DNA from: Sisyra terminalis
Taxonomy: Eukaryota > Arthropoda > Insecta > Neuroptera > Sisyridae
Assembly: GCA_958496175.1 (NCBI GenBank)
Contig: OY292280.1
Coordinates: 16,616,001 to 16,680,000 of the forward strand
DNA length: 64,000 bases
Direction of reading: 5' to 3'
Positions 33,453 through 44,965 of this stretch are shown here, piece by piece (within the stretch, counting starts at the first letter, position 1; each line of letters starts with the position of its first letter). Made by a program: the position numbers and the translations under genes. Below the pieces are notes generated by a model. That model saw only the letters and a program-made list of their open reading frames with translations, searched no databases and was not told the DNA's origin.

Positions 33453-33639
33453 AACCATAATTATACTTTTTAATCATTTTTTGACTTAAAAAAATCAAAA
33501 ATCGAAAAAAAAATTTCTTTTTTCGATTTATACCCCTAAATTTTTTTTATATTTATTAAAATGACACATCAAAAAACTGTCAACTTTATAAAGTTAATTT
33601 TTCAAATATTAAACTAAAAATAACTTTTGGAATCAAAAA

Positions 33640-34260
33640 ATTTTTTTCTTATGACCTCTCAACTGTTTCTTCATGAAATTCTGTCTTTACTTAGTTTTAA
33701 AGAAAATTATTACAACAACAACAAAATTATAACAAATTAATGTATCGATAAATTCCAATAATTTAAAAAAAAATATTCCAACTATTTTCATTTTTATAAA
33801 GCTTTGAAAATTTTTTACATGAATTAATAGGTGTGTCGGAAAATTTAACAATCAAACAATTATTAAATTAATAAAGAAAATTATTACAACAAACAAAAAT
33901 TGTAACAAAATAAGGCATCGATAGATTAAAACACTTCACAAATTCTGACCTCCAAAAACGATGTTCAAAATTGTGCATCCAAAAGTTTAAAAAAAAAATA
34001 TAAATATACCAATTATTTCCATATTTATACATTTTTAAGAAAATTTTCACATGAATTAATAGGTGAACCGGAAAATTAAGCAAATATAAAATTAATAAAA
34101 AAAATATATTACTACAAACAATTATTCACTATCGATAGATTAAATGTCTCCACAAATTTTGATCCCCAAAATTGTGGTTCCAAAAATTTCCCAACAAAAA
34201 AATAAATATTCCAACTGTTTCCATATTTATAAATTTTTAAAAAAACTTTCACATGGTACT
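33640..34260 (+). repeat. Tandem array of about 230-bp units containing mariner-like ends
   Basis: Three units share ATTATTACAACAA-like tracts, a GCATCGATAGATTAAA-type block, and ATTCCAACTNTTTCCATATT with TTTATAAATTTTT. Two junctions carry CATGAATTAATAGGTG followed by TGTCGGAAAATTTA (33828) or AACCGGAAAATTAA (34060). These resemble the TAGGTGTATCGGAAAAGAAT terminus of the mariner-type element that begins at 34316. The array and the element therefore share an end sequence. Confidence 0.7.
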
Positions 34261-34315
34261 TTCACGATAACTTTGGTACTCTGGTAACAATAGTACTTTC
34301 ATGATAATTTTCATA

Positions 34316-35177
34316 GGTGTATCGGAAAAGAATGTCGTTTTTTCAATATACAATTAAAACACAAACTTTTGATTTTAAATCAATTATATATCTAAGCCTC
34401 GATAGTATCAACGTTTTGATATCAAGTACAAAAATTTTAAATGCCATATTAGAAAAAATCAATTGGTTACTAAGGACCATATCAAAAAATTCCATTTTGA
34501 ACATCAATTAAACTTTAAATTTTTTTAACCACTTAATAATTATGGTTACGATTGAAATAAATAGAAATCCGATGAAATAACTATGGACGATTATATAAGA
34601 TATGGCAAAATCACCTCCTCCTCAATTAATTAGTTTTTTTCCAGGGCTTTTGCAGCATAGAATTTAATTTGTTAACAATTTTGGGACACTTTTGGGTATT
34701 TGGTCGATCGATTAAGATTGATTGGGATTGTTTGGCAGCTCTTCGACTTTTTGGCATACATTTGGCACCATTTCCCCCCTTAACTTTTCGCTAGTTAATT
34801 TTTTTGTCATATTTGGTATCAGTTGGTACCAGTAGCAGAAAAGAAAGTTATCGAATTTGAATTTAAAAAATCTCATTTGGCACTTATGAGCATCTAATGC
34901 ACTTAGATAAACATTGAAAATGTTTTTAGTAACAACTTTGCGATGCTATCCTGTGAAACTCGAAGAGCTTACAATACCAAATTTATATTCTTTTGGATTT
35001 TTGGTCTTACCATTTCAATATAGATTTTGGATTAAAAAATATTTTGTAATTTTAACTAAGTAGATAAATTACTCTATTCATAAAATATCTTTAGTACCAC
35101 TTTGAAATAACTTATAAGCAGATTAATGTCAATTGATTGACTATTGGTTTAAAAACGACATTCGTTTCCGGTAAACC
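34316..35177 (+). mobile_element. Complete non-autonomous mariner-type element, 862 bp
   Basis: Both ends are present: GGTGTATCGGAAAAGAATGT at the left, and the complement of GGTTTACCGGAAACGAATGT at the right, with TA on each outer side (34314-34315 and 35178-35179). Terminal repeats of about 28 bp that run into GTCGTTTTT, with a TA target, fit the Tc1/mariner superfamily. No DD34D transposase frame is visible inside, so it would need a partner's enzyme. Truncated copies lie at 20.3 and 21.9 kb. Confidence 0.85.
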
Positions 35178-35179
35178 TA

Positions 35180-36600
35180 ATACATAGTTTTTCACTTCAC
35201 ACTATCATTTTAACATAAATCGTTTTGTTTAATAGACACAAAAGTTGTTGCGAATTTTTATTTGATAATTTTTTGATGCACCTGAATTTTGCCTCATTTT
35301 ATTGTTTGCTGATCATACAAAACGGTTGAACCAGTTCCTCGCTTTGGTTTTCCCTTCGGGAAAATCTTTTTAATCAGCTAAAAACTCATTCTAAAAGAAA
35401 ATTCCTCCACAACGCATTGTGGTGTTTCAACAGTGGTTTTCATTGGAATCCAGGAAAATTCTTCTGTAATCAATTTCGTAAGATAATTAAAAAAAAAGTC
35501 CAAAATGGCTTATTCCAGAAATTTTTTGGTCACATTTCTTAAAAGTCAGTGTTTAAATAACGGTGATAGTAATTTTGGCATTTTTTTTAACTTAAAGGTT
35601 GGTATCTATTTGGTATTTAATTTTCCATTCGATTAAAACCTTTTCTAGACCAAATTTTTGGAACAATTTTGGTGTAAAATATTCAAAAATCGAATTTTTG
35701 ACCTACTTTTATATTGTTACTGGTATGTGAAGAAATCAAAAGTTTAATATTTTCCACTGCAAATTTTTTGTTTGTATTTTTAATCATTCACATAAATTTT
35801 CATTAAGCATTTATTAGGTTTCATCGCAATATTAGTTTTTCGTGACGCTATATATCGGTAAGGGTGTCTTTTAGATTCATATACGTAAACGGGTGAATTT
35901 CATTGAATCGAGATTTAAATGAAACCGTTTCGATATTAAAATATCATTTAGAGAAGTTTTTGCACATCGGACCATTTGTCTGTCGATTATTACTACTGAT
36001 TCTAATATATTCCCCGAATTCAGAACCTAGGAAATTGGGAAGCGAAAAGTTTATGTTAACTTCTCATCATATTTCATCCAACACTCACCCTTATCTCCTT
36101 GAATTTCGTGTTTCATTTTCCTGTTTTCAATGCAAAATTATTTTTGATCGGGGAAATTGTTTTGGACTAGTTTTACATTTCCAGAGGGTATTTGTTGAAA
36201 TTATTTCCGTGGGGATTAAAAAAGTATGTTTATCTTTGCTTTTGAATTTCACTGCGGTATAAGGGTTGAAACTGTCTTCCAACACAACATTCTAATGACA
36301 GGGAAAATGCAATACTTTCGAATAGTTTTCATGAAATTCTTCATCCTTATCTTTAAAATAGCCATTTATCTTTGTATTTACATTGAAATTATGTCAAAGT
36401 TACCAATTAAAAACATAGAGAATTTAATAAAGCGTTACATGAACATTGGTAGTGTATTACTCCATAAAAAGATGCACTACTTTGTGTCAATCTCCAAAGG
36501 TGGAAATATGAACATTACGAGTGAAATATTTTATTTTCAGATCCAATTAGAATTAAAAAAATAACATTTTTCAGGTTTTACAAATCAGATTCTAATTTAT
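35180..36600. other. No gene recognised
   Basis: Two overlapping plus-strand open frames (35903-36262 and 36226-36564) exceed 100 codons but have no motif, no ATG for the second's homologous start, and no splice context. I treat them as chance. Confidence 0.4.
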
Positions 36601-36604
36601 TATT

Positions 36605-36655
36605 TTCCAATTCTGCAACGTTTCGTCACGTATCGTGACTTCCTCAAGTTGAGGA
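36605..36655 (-). repeat. Hammerhead-like motif, third sequence family
   Basis: Minus strand: TTGAGGA, A, GTCACG, loop ATA, CGTGAC, GAAACGTTGCAG (36647-36613). The stem is a perfect 6 bp that differs from the 17.5-kb stem by a compensated base pair (GTTACG/CGTAAC against GTCACG/CGTGAC). The core's first base is T instead of C. Confidence 0.65.
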
Positions 36656-36759
36656 TGAGAAAATTATTAGGATATTTTAAGGCAGGAATTACGAATAGGA
36701 AGATTCTCACATCAACGATATCAGGCAAAAATAAAGAAACATTTCCCGTCGCTAAAAAG

Positions 36760-36965
36760 TAACCAGAACTGTCTGAAAAAAGTATCGTAGTTACTTTGAA
36801 GTAACTTATTTTCTTTGATGAATCTAAGATACGGTTTTTAGTTCTTTCACTTTTTGGCAAAAAGTATCAAGTATTTTTGATGCTTTTTAAAAAAAATAAC
36901 TGTATCTTGGAGTTTAAAAAGTATCATAGATACCGAAAAGTAACTACGATACTTAGATACTGAAT
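36760..36965. repeat. Degenerate AGTATC/GATAC-rich repeat
   Basis: AAGTATCGTAGTTACTTTGA, AAAAAGTATCAAGTAT, AAAGTATCATAGATAC, AAGTAACTACGATACTTAG and similar words recur in both orientations. Related words occur at 37.3-37.5 and 45.8-45.95 kb. Probably an old inverted-repeat transposon. Confidence 0.5.
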
Positions 36966-36983
36966 GATTATTATAATTGTTAA

Positions 36984-37139
36984 TTGGCATCGCTTTATAA
37001 TCACTAAAGTTTTTATCGACTCTAGGGTCAATAAACATCCGTAAATCGAGAAATATTGAAAATTGTTCGATGCGAGATTCGAACCCAACACGTACCAATT
37101 TTGAAGCGGCCATCTTGACCACTCAGTCACCAGTGGGCC
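36984..37139 (-). repeat. tRNA-derived SINE, copy 5
   Basis: Element orientation: CACTGGTGACTGAGTGGTCA, GATGGCCGCTTCAAAATTGG, an intact B-box GGGTTCGAATC, body CTCGATTTACGGATGTTTAT, CTAGAGTCGATAAAAAC and ATAAAGCGATG. It is one of the best preserved promoters in the window. Confidence 0.88.
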
Positions 37140-37477
37140 ATGAAAGATTTGATAAATATATATGTTTTTTGATTTAAAGAAATTAATTTATACCTTCGAT
37201 ATAAATCTTCTATGGATAAAACGTATTACGTTTATGTAGTTTACTAATAAATACTTTTTCTTGAATTACTAAAGATATGAAATACATCATCTGATTACCT
37301 CTTAACCTAATATTTTGCGAACCTTAAAATCTCTTAAAAAGTATGTCTTGAGTATCTTTAAAGAGCTTTTCTCTTAACCTAAGATAAGTATTTAAGTTCT
37401 TTATTTTTTAAGAGTAACTAGATACCCAAAGAAACTATGAATACTTTTGAAGAAAGTACCTTATCTAGTATCTACAC
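37140..37477. other. AT-rich noncoding DNA
   Basis: Contains AGTATC-type words; nothing else. Confidence 0.45.
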
Positions 37478-37666
37478 CAGTGGTTCTTAACTTTATTGAA
37501 GGAACTGATTTTCATCACTTTTATATACGAATTCACCGCATTCTCTTAATAAGAAAAGTAGAATATGCTTTTTTTCAAAATTATATATGTCTTGATCTTC
37601 ACCGAACCCGCGAGACTGACCTACCGAGCCCCTGGGGTTTAATCGAACTCAGGTTAAGAACCACTG
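37478..37666. mobile_element. hAT-type MITE, 189 bp
   Basis: The ends are CAGTGGTTCTTAAC and the complement of the same sequence (GTTAAGAACCACTG), as in hAT elements. The 8-bp flanks ATCTACAC and ATCTTGAA agree at five positions, compatible with a decayed 8-bp target duplication. Subterminal CCCCTGGGGTTTAATCGAAC is also typical of such elements. There is no transposase. Confidence 0.85.
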
Positions 37667-40535
37667 ATCTTGAAATTTGCCTTAATTATATTTGATAGCA
37701 ATGAAAGAAGCCGAAAGAAATCGAAGTTAATGTATATGAAAGTTGTATAAATGTACATGGTATAACGAATTAATATACATAACTCGATGCATAATCTTTA
37801 TAATTACTATAGCAAAGATGGCTTTAAATAGTGTTCATTCTTAAGTTCTTCTATCATTGAGTTTCGAAAATTAATTATTTTCAACTCTACAAAGGCTTAT
37901 GTGGAGCAGAACAAAAATGTTGGGAAACACTGATTTAATGTGGTTTAGTTTTTCCGTTTTTTTTAGGATTGTAGTGAAAAACTTTTTTTTTATAATTTTA
38001 TCAAATCAAACTTTTCAATCAATCAATAAAACGGCGATGTAATTTATCAGTGAGATAGACTTTTTTTATTTGAAAGAATTTTAAGACTTTACTTTTTTAT
38101 GTTAAAAGCTCTCATTTAATTATATGTTATTAAATTTTTATTGGAAATTATCAAAAATGATAGCAAAAAATAAAGATGAAAACGACAAAAAGATAAAAAA
38201 ATCAAGTTTTCCTATCGATTCTTCATAAAAATCGGTTGAGTTTTTTTTCCAAACATATATAAAAAAAAATCTAATTTTAATGATATAATTCACGTTATTT
38301 TTTTCAAGTTGGTAGAATCTTTCGGTAGTGTATAAACAGAATGGGACAAGGGTGAAAATAAAAGGGGTAGAAGTGAATTTAAATATTTAAAAAATCAGAA
38401 TGGAACTCCATATTGTTGGTCTGGAAATGTTGTTAACAAAAGCGTGTCGTGTCCTCTTTTATTCATTGACATTGTAACGAATTTATGAACCCCAACGGAA
38501 AAGTACAATCCCGAAAGAGAAATGTCCCGAGAAAAGAAAAACTAGCGACAAATTTGAATTTGAAACCGGCGAAAAAGGCGAACATATTCTACGAATAAAT
38601 GGTCAATTTACATAAATGTGAGCCGCATTTAAGGCATTTACTCCTATCCCTTTTAATATCGCACACATTCTCAAACACCGATGTTTAAGCACAAAACTTT
38701 TTAAATAAGAATAATCATTTATTTTTTTAATACCGTGGGGATGTATTTTGCTAACATTTTCCCCTAGTCTTTAAATAAATTAGACGAAAAGACGAAAAAA
38801 ATGCCAAGATTAGAAAACTTCATCATCTCCTTCTCAATACCCTTAACTAACTTACTTTGTTTTCCCCAATTCCCGTGACCATCCTGGCAAAATGAATGGG
38901 AAAAAACCGATATTGTCTCTTAGGAATTTACGTCTGTAGTTGCAAGTTAACAGAAACTTTTCTTTTGCCACCCCATCTTTAAAATATTCAAACGTATTTC
39001 GCGTATTTTTTTTTAATCTACCTAATACAATAGTATCAGAGCAACGAATATCAAAAGGTATTTCCCATCAATCTCTATAAAAAGAATTCAAATCTGGAAT
39101 TCGAATATTAAAAGATATTTCTCATCAATTCTTAAAAAAAAACCCGATTAAAATATCATTCTTTCAATAATTATAAAAAGAAAAAAGGAAGGGTACAAGA
39201 CAAAAGGAAGAAGTCGCCATAAAATTAACAACCAAAAAAAAAAAATAATATTTCATCTATTATTTACCATTAAACTGTGGATTGCATTTAAGCTTTTCAA
39301 TTTTCGTACACACGTCTATACATTCCAATTTCAATTGTTTTCAATGGTGGTGCTTTTTGAAAATAGAACTAGAAAGCTTTTTGTGTTGCTAAAGCTATGG
39401 GGATGTGGGTTGTAGCTGGCAAATATTATAATAAACGTTGTTTGTTTGTAATAGCACAGGCTTTTGTCTGCGTGGAAATTTATATGAGAAGACGAAAACA
39501 ATAACTATTTAAAAGCTTAATTTAATTTTGTGTTTATACGAATATTAATATGGATCGCATTATCATTTATCTGATTGATTTAATAAAACAATGGCGGCTT
39601 TATACATTCATATCACTGAGTTAAAAAAAATAGAAAAATCAATGATTCTACCCCGAAAACTACTCTAAGTCGATTAACCAATAAATTTTTAAAGTATAAA
39701 TTTTTCCAAACGATAGGAAATCGTTTGTGAAAAATAGTTTTGTAATAATGAATTAATTACAAAAAATTAATTATAATAATATAGAGAAATGTTAAAAAAT
39801 TGGATTTTTAGCGACATATAAAAATGTAGAAAATTTAAAAAGATATTCACTAATTGAAATATAAATAAATAAATTCCATAATTTAAATATGACTACTTAT
39901 ATTATTGTCACCAAAAAAAAAAAAAACAAATTTCTAACGGTAAATTATTTTAGAAATCTATTAAAGAAATTTCATTGTAGGTGAAAGTTCGAAATTAATT
40001 TGGGACTTGATTTATATAGATTATTCATCAATTTTTTGTGTAAGATACTCTTCCAACATTGATGCACAATTTAAAGTCAAAAGTTTTGCTTAATTCATTG
40101 GAAAAGTGGGTCAAATTTACTTTGTTCACTTAATATAAAAGCTTTCAAACGTACAAGTATCACATTAGATACTCAATGTTGAGATAATTGTCATATTACT
40201 AAGAATTTTCAAATTAATAATGAAACTCCTTCAATTTTCAATTGCCACCCAACATTCAAATAGCCTTATTTAGCAAATGAAACTCTTAATTTTCCGTCAC
40301 AAACAAGTATTAATGGCTTTTTTCACACCCAAATGTTCTGCATGAGACACGAAAAATCAATTGCAAATTACAAATGAAAACTCATTAATATAACTTACAT
40401 ATTACTAATTAAAATATCAAATAAAGATGATGTCATTTGAAAATAAATCATAAAGAATATTAATTGGTCTTTTTTCATTTGAAAAGTAGCATAAATAATG
40501 CAAATTTAATAGCATGAAAGCTCCGCTATATATGG

Positions 40536-40538
<3 letters not shown>
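37667..40538. other. Long AT-rich stretch without recognised features
   Basis: Read on both strands; only homopolymer runs and short palindromes are evident. It may be intron or intergenic DNA. Confidence 0.5.

Positions 40539-40575
<37 letters not shown>
40539..40575. repeat. (TA)n microsatellite
   Basis: 37 bases of uninterrupted TA alternation, preceded by ATATATGGAACTATA. Confidence 0.95.
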
Positions 40576-40578
<3 letters not shown>

Positions 40579-41499
40579 TATAGTCGTTGCATTTTGATTT
40601 TATTTTCTTTTGGCTGCTTCATGGATTCCAATTTATTTCCAAGGAAACGGAGCTCGTTATTTATTAACAGTAGTTACTTGTTGCTTTTTTGTGATTATTA
40701 AAAATCTTTATTACAGATTAAAAATGCACATAAAAATGTAAGTTTATGCAAATGTTCTTGCAGTTATTACCTACGTACAATTATAAAACCCACACTTACA
40801 AAGTTTAACAGCTTTTATTCTGATTGCAATTCTAGGAAAAAAATAATTGAGTTCTTTTAATTAAGTAAGATTGATCTAATTAGAAAATAACCATTCTACT
40901 CAAAAAAAAAAATCAATACTTGAGATAAAAATGTTTAATTAATTATAAAACTTGGAAAATTATAAAAAATACCACTCTAATTATAATTGGTATTTCTGGA
41001 AACCCATTTAATGAGTTCCTCTGAACTATACCCAAGAAAAACTCTTATTTCCTACATTGTTGAAAATCCCAATTATCCAGTCTGAATTCCAAGATTCTAA
41101 TTCAACACACAGTCAATTGAATTTCTCTGGTCATTATCAAATTCCCACTCTGGTGTTCCCAGAAGGCCAAGGTAATTACGTACCAAATCTGGGTAGTGAA
41201 ATAGGCCACGAAAAATATATTTCCATCTTAATTTTCCAACTTAGGAAATATTTCCTTAGATAACCTACATCTGATTTAAGAGAAACAAGAACTCACAAGA
41301 TCTGATGATAAAAGTGGATGGAAAAGAAGTATAATCAAGTTTGTAGCTAAAAAATATGAGTTCTGGGTTGAATGAGTTAGAAAAACTAAACTTGGTTACT
41401 GCAAAGCTCCAGCCCATTTAGCTATCAGAACTCCTGATCTTCTGAGTCAAACACTCGACCACCGTTTTTCTTTCCCTTTTAAATTTTTTTTTAATTGTT
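40576..41499. other. No gene recognised
   Basis: A 68-codon open frame at 41057-41263 has no motif. Confidence 0.45.
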
Positions 41500-41633
41500 A
41501 TTTACCGTCGCTTTAACGACTCTAGAGTTAATAAAAACCCGAAACAGAGAATGATAGCAAATTTTCTTGAGGTTCGAACCCAGAATCTACCAGTTTTGGA
41601 ATGGTTACCTAGACCATTTGGCCACTTGTAGAC
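41500..41633 (-). repeat. tRNA-derived SINE, copy 6
   Basis: Element orientation: CTACAAGTGGCCAAATGGTC (A-box altered), AGGTAACCATTCCAAAACTG, an intact B-box GGGTTCGAACC, CTCTAGAGTCGTTAAAGCG and ACGGTAAATA. The A-box has two substitutions. Confidence 0.85.
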
Positions 41634-41679
41634 ACCCTTTTTATCTTATTTCTCATTTTTTGGTTTTCGCCAGTTCCCC

Positions 41680-41890
41680 AGATATAGATGTATCCCCAGA
41701 TATTCCAAGATTATAGAAAGGAAGATCTGAGTTGTTTACCGAGTTTACGGCCAGTGTGTCAAAAGAGCATCATAAAAAAAGCATTCAAGGAGTGTTTCCA
41801 AAAGTGGAAACACCACTGGGATAAGGCTAAATATAGTAACAAAAATGCCAGAAGATTTAGAAAAATATTTTTATCTACAAGAACTACCTG
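41680..41890 (+). other. Possible LINE-derived open frame, weak
   Basis: The frame contains KKAFKECFQKWKHHWDKAKY and NARRFRKIF. The tryptophan/lysine pattern is reminiscent of segments after the RNase H domain of non-LTR retrotransposons, but no diagnostic motif is present. Confidence 0.25.
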
Positions 41891-42710
41891 AATATTCTCA
41901 TATTAAAAAAATTGGAGAAAAAATAATTTTGAATAACGTAGCTGCTTGTTTTTCGTACATGTCAATTGAGTTCAATGAAATACCGAATTGTTAAGAACTT
42001 TCATATTGCCATTATATTTATATAAATCAATATCAAAATCGTAACGGACAATTGCTAGTTAAGGCTATATTTGAATTGTGTATGATAATCTCAGCTTGTA
42101 GTTACTCTAATTACTTAATTGATCGAATCAATTTACCTTGTTATAGATATTATTCAACACAGGCTTCGTAAATAAGCTTGTTTAATACAAAATTGATAAA
42201 ATCATGTGCGTCTTTAAATAAAATCCATGCAAAAAGCAAATCTCTGTTTATTATTCAAATTACTTATTTAAATCAAATTTGTAGGGTATAAGATTCAATT
42301 TTCCCCAATAGAATCAAAAAATATTTTTTCCTCAAATTTCCAGTAATATAATTTCAATCACTAGATGGCACGTGTTCGTGCAATCAAAATTTATTCACCT
42401 ATAAAGTAAACAAATTTAAGGGATGATATCATACGCATTTGAAGGGAAGAGGAATAGTTGGAATAGTCTATTAATTTCTTCAAGGCGAAAAACAGTAGTC
42501 TGCTAGCTACTTAGTCAAAACAAGTGAAGATCAAAGCACAATTGAAATTTATTATGAAAAGCAAATTCCTGTAAATAGGATATTATTTCGTTTGTTCTAC
42601 TTGAACTCTGTCGACATTCCATTAAACGGCAGGTAACTGAAGTGTATAGCAACAGAGTTGCACTTAAAGATTTTCAGAATCATTTCAGATTTCAGTGTCA
42701 AAGCTGCATT
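41891..42710. other. AT-rich noncoding DNA
   Basis: Nothing supportable. Confidence 0.5.
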
Positions 42711-42726
42711 CCGGTCTGGAAGACCG
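42711..42726 (+). other. Solitary CCGG hairpin of the 8.3-8.6 kb type
   Basis: GCATTCCGGTCTGGAAGACCG: the CCGGTCT...AGACCG stem is preceded by the same GCATT as the hairpin at 8600, 34 kb away. The surrounding unit is not recognisably shared. Confidence 0.6.
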
Positions 42727-43480
42727 AAAATCGAAAGTGTTTATTCATTCTTTTGAATTGGGGAACTTTAAAAGAAATAGTGGGACATTTGAAAGAAGGA
42801 TTTTTTTTTCGAAGATAGCAGGCGATTGATCGATAAGTGCATCGTTGATTCTCGTTACAAGTTGACCAACAAAACGTTTAATTTCCGCAGCCGTTCCAAC
42901 TGTGATTTTAAGCGTTAATTATTCGCAAATAAAGGTTCACCTACACAAAATCCGGAACACATGTTTATATACTTGTAGTTTTGACCAAATATCGATTAAT
43001 TATAGCCTGGAATATTGAATGACCGGCGTAAAGTTCTTCTCAACTTTGGACATTGTTCATTTTGTTTGAAACATTTAATTTCAATTATGGTACACTTTTT
43101 GTGTGAAACTTTTCAGCATTATTTTGGCCATTTATTGTTTTCTCTCTTCCAAAATATTCACAGTTGACAATGAAACAACGAATAGTGAAATTGAAAGCTC
43201 CACATTGAAACACATATTGTATTATGTGCTTTTTTGATATTTTAAAAAGCTTTTATAACGACGACCCTAATTTCAAATAAGTAATAAAGTTATAAAATGC
43301 TTTGAGCGTAATACGGTTACACGAAAAATATTTCCCTGTGAGCTTTAGCGAAAAAAAAATGGCGAAAAATATAAGCAGTTTGAAAAGCTTAGTGCAAATC
43401 GCAACTTTTGATAGAACATATATCGAATTAGCATAAGTTGAAAATAAATGTGATGTAACACAATTATTGTCCTGTTTTAC
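42727..43480. other. AT-rich noncoding DNA
   Basis: Nothing supportable. Confidence 0.5.
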
Positions 43481-43579
43481 CCTTCTCAGTCGCTTTATCT
43501 GTCATTGTGTGGTTGGGAAATTTTTCACACACCTTCCCCCGCTCCATACCGCCGCCACGCCAGTATTGTATGTGAGTAC
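43481..43579 (+). promoter_or_regulatory. Possible initiator and short noncoding first exon
   Basis: A perfect initiator, TTCTCAGTCGC (TCAGTC at 43486-43491), is followed by a GC-richer 80 bases (CCGCCGCCACGCC) ending at a strong donor, TTGTAT|GTGAGTAC, at 43571/43572. There is no ATG between them and no TATA box, so this would be an untranslated first exon. It rests on two short signals only. Confidence 0.25.
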
Positions 43580-44094
43580 TTATGCAAAAGAGTTTATTCG
43601 TGCATATCATCGTATTGTCTGTGAAGCTCTTGAGCTTTTCCAAGCTTAGCTAGCAAATTCAATACTTTCTCTTGTAACACTTGTGAGACAGTACTTGGGA
43701 AAAATCGTTGGCCAATGTAAATCAATTAAAATTCCTTTTAGCTTAAAGCCAATTAAACATTACTAAACGATCATCCAGCAAATTTGGGTAAGCTTGTTTT
43801 GCTCGAATACAAATGTGATTTGTACGTAATTAATATTTCAATGTGACCACACAAAAAGTGGTACCTCGAACTGGATAGGTGGTGCGGGTTGCATACACGA
43901 CAGGGGGATAACCAGTGGTGGATTGCAATAAAAAATTTCAAAAAAGCAAAGAGTATAGGCAGTTTTGTACAGGAAAAGTGCCCCCGCGGCTTTTTCGATT
44001 CAAACTCAGGGGATCGTTTTGATATCAAATAAAAACAACTAGCCAAATTTTCAGCTAAGATTTTTTCGCTTACTTTGAACAGTTATATTGTTTA

Positions 44095-44345
44095 TACAAT
44101 ATATTAAATATATTGTGATTTAATTTATGTAGTATCATTTAAAATAATAATATATAAAAGTCATACCATAAACATAAATTTGAACAAATTTCGATTATTA
44201 TTTGTCCATATACGTATTTCGATTGCTAAGCAATCTTCTTCAGTGGTCATCAAGTAGTTTGGATCGCTCCGTGACTGCTTTGTGATGATCTTGTACTGAT
44301 TGTTGTGATGATTCACAAATCATCACAAAGCAGTCATCATAAATT
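44095..44345 (-). repeat. Repeat family R, best preserved hammerhead-like copy
   Basis: Minus strand 44243-44216: CTGAAGA, A, GATTGC, loop TTA, GCAATC, GAAAT, followed by ACGTATATGG. The core agrees with CUGANGA at every fixed base and the stem is a perfect 6 bp. Flanks shared with other copies are TACTTGATGACCA, GCAGTCACGGAGCGATCC and TTTATGTTTATGGTATG. TGATGATTCACAAATCATCA just beyond is a separate palindrome. Confidence 0.75.
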
Positions 44346-44468
44346 GTCATTAAAAATTATTATTTATGCAATAATTCTTTGAAATACATAATAATATATT
44401 TCTATTTGCTCTAATAAATGTATCTCCATCACTAATAATTCGACTTAGGTGACTGTTAAAATGAGCCT

Positions 44469-44778
44469 CTCCTTATATAGCTATTTTGAAATTAATTAAA
44501 GAGGATAAATATAGTAATAAGAGATATATTTATGCAGTTTAAACACAATAAAAATCAAATAATTAGCTTTAGAATAATGATAATCAAGCACTCAAGTGCT
44601 GCGTTAAAGAAAAAGGAAGTTTGGAACTACTATTCTTTTATTCTATAGTGTTTGCTTGATTATCATTATTCTAAAACTATTCATTTGACTTTTGTTATGT
44701 TTCAACTACATTAATATATCTCCAAATAATATATTTATCTTCTTTAATTAATTTCGTGATAGCAATAATAAGGAAAGG
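44469..44778. mobile_element. Foldback element, arms about 130 bp, inside the hAT-type element
   Basis: TTTAGAATAATGATAATCAA at 44568 onward is exactly matched in inverse at 44653-44675. The arms extend outward through ATTAATTAAAGARGATAAAT to CCTTATATAGCT and the complement of CCTTATTATTGCT. The loop is short (about 60 bp). Confidence 0.75.
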
Positions 44779-44828
44779 TTTATTTTTACAGCCGCCTTAG
44801 TCAAATTTAGGGATTACAAATCAGCAAA

Positions 44829-44965
44829 GTGGGATCCCACGATCCAGCGGGATCCAGCTCAATTTTAGACTCTGCGGGATCCCGCAGGATCCCGCTGTTA
44901 TGAACTCACTCCAGCCAAAATTCCGCGGGATTGGAAACAGTGCGGGATTGCAATACCAAGTCCCG
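44829..44965. repeat. GC-rich cluster of GGGATCCC palindromes
   Basis: GTGGGATCCCAC (44829-44840) and GCGGGATCCCGC (44874-44885) are perfect 12-bp palindromes. AGCGGGATCC, AGGATCCCGC, CGCGGGATTGG and GCGGGATTGC fill the rest. The density of the GCGGGAT word suggests transposase-binding subterminal repeats of another hAT-like insertion. Confidence 0.6.

Noticed and set aside
35903..36564. Two overlapping open frames above 110 codons
   Set aside because: AT-driven composition, no motif, no splice pattern, and different frames overlapping each other.
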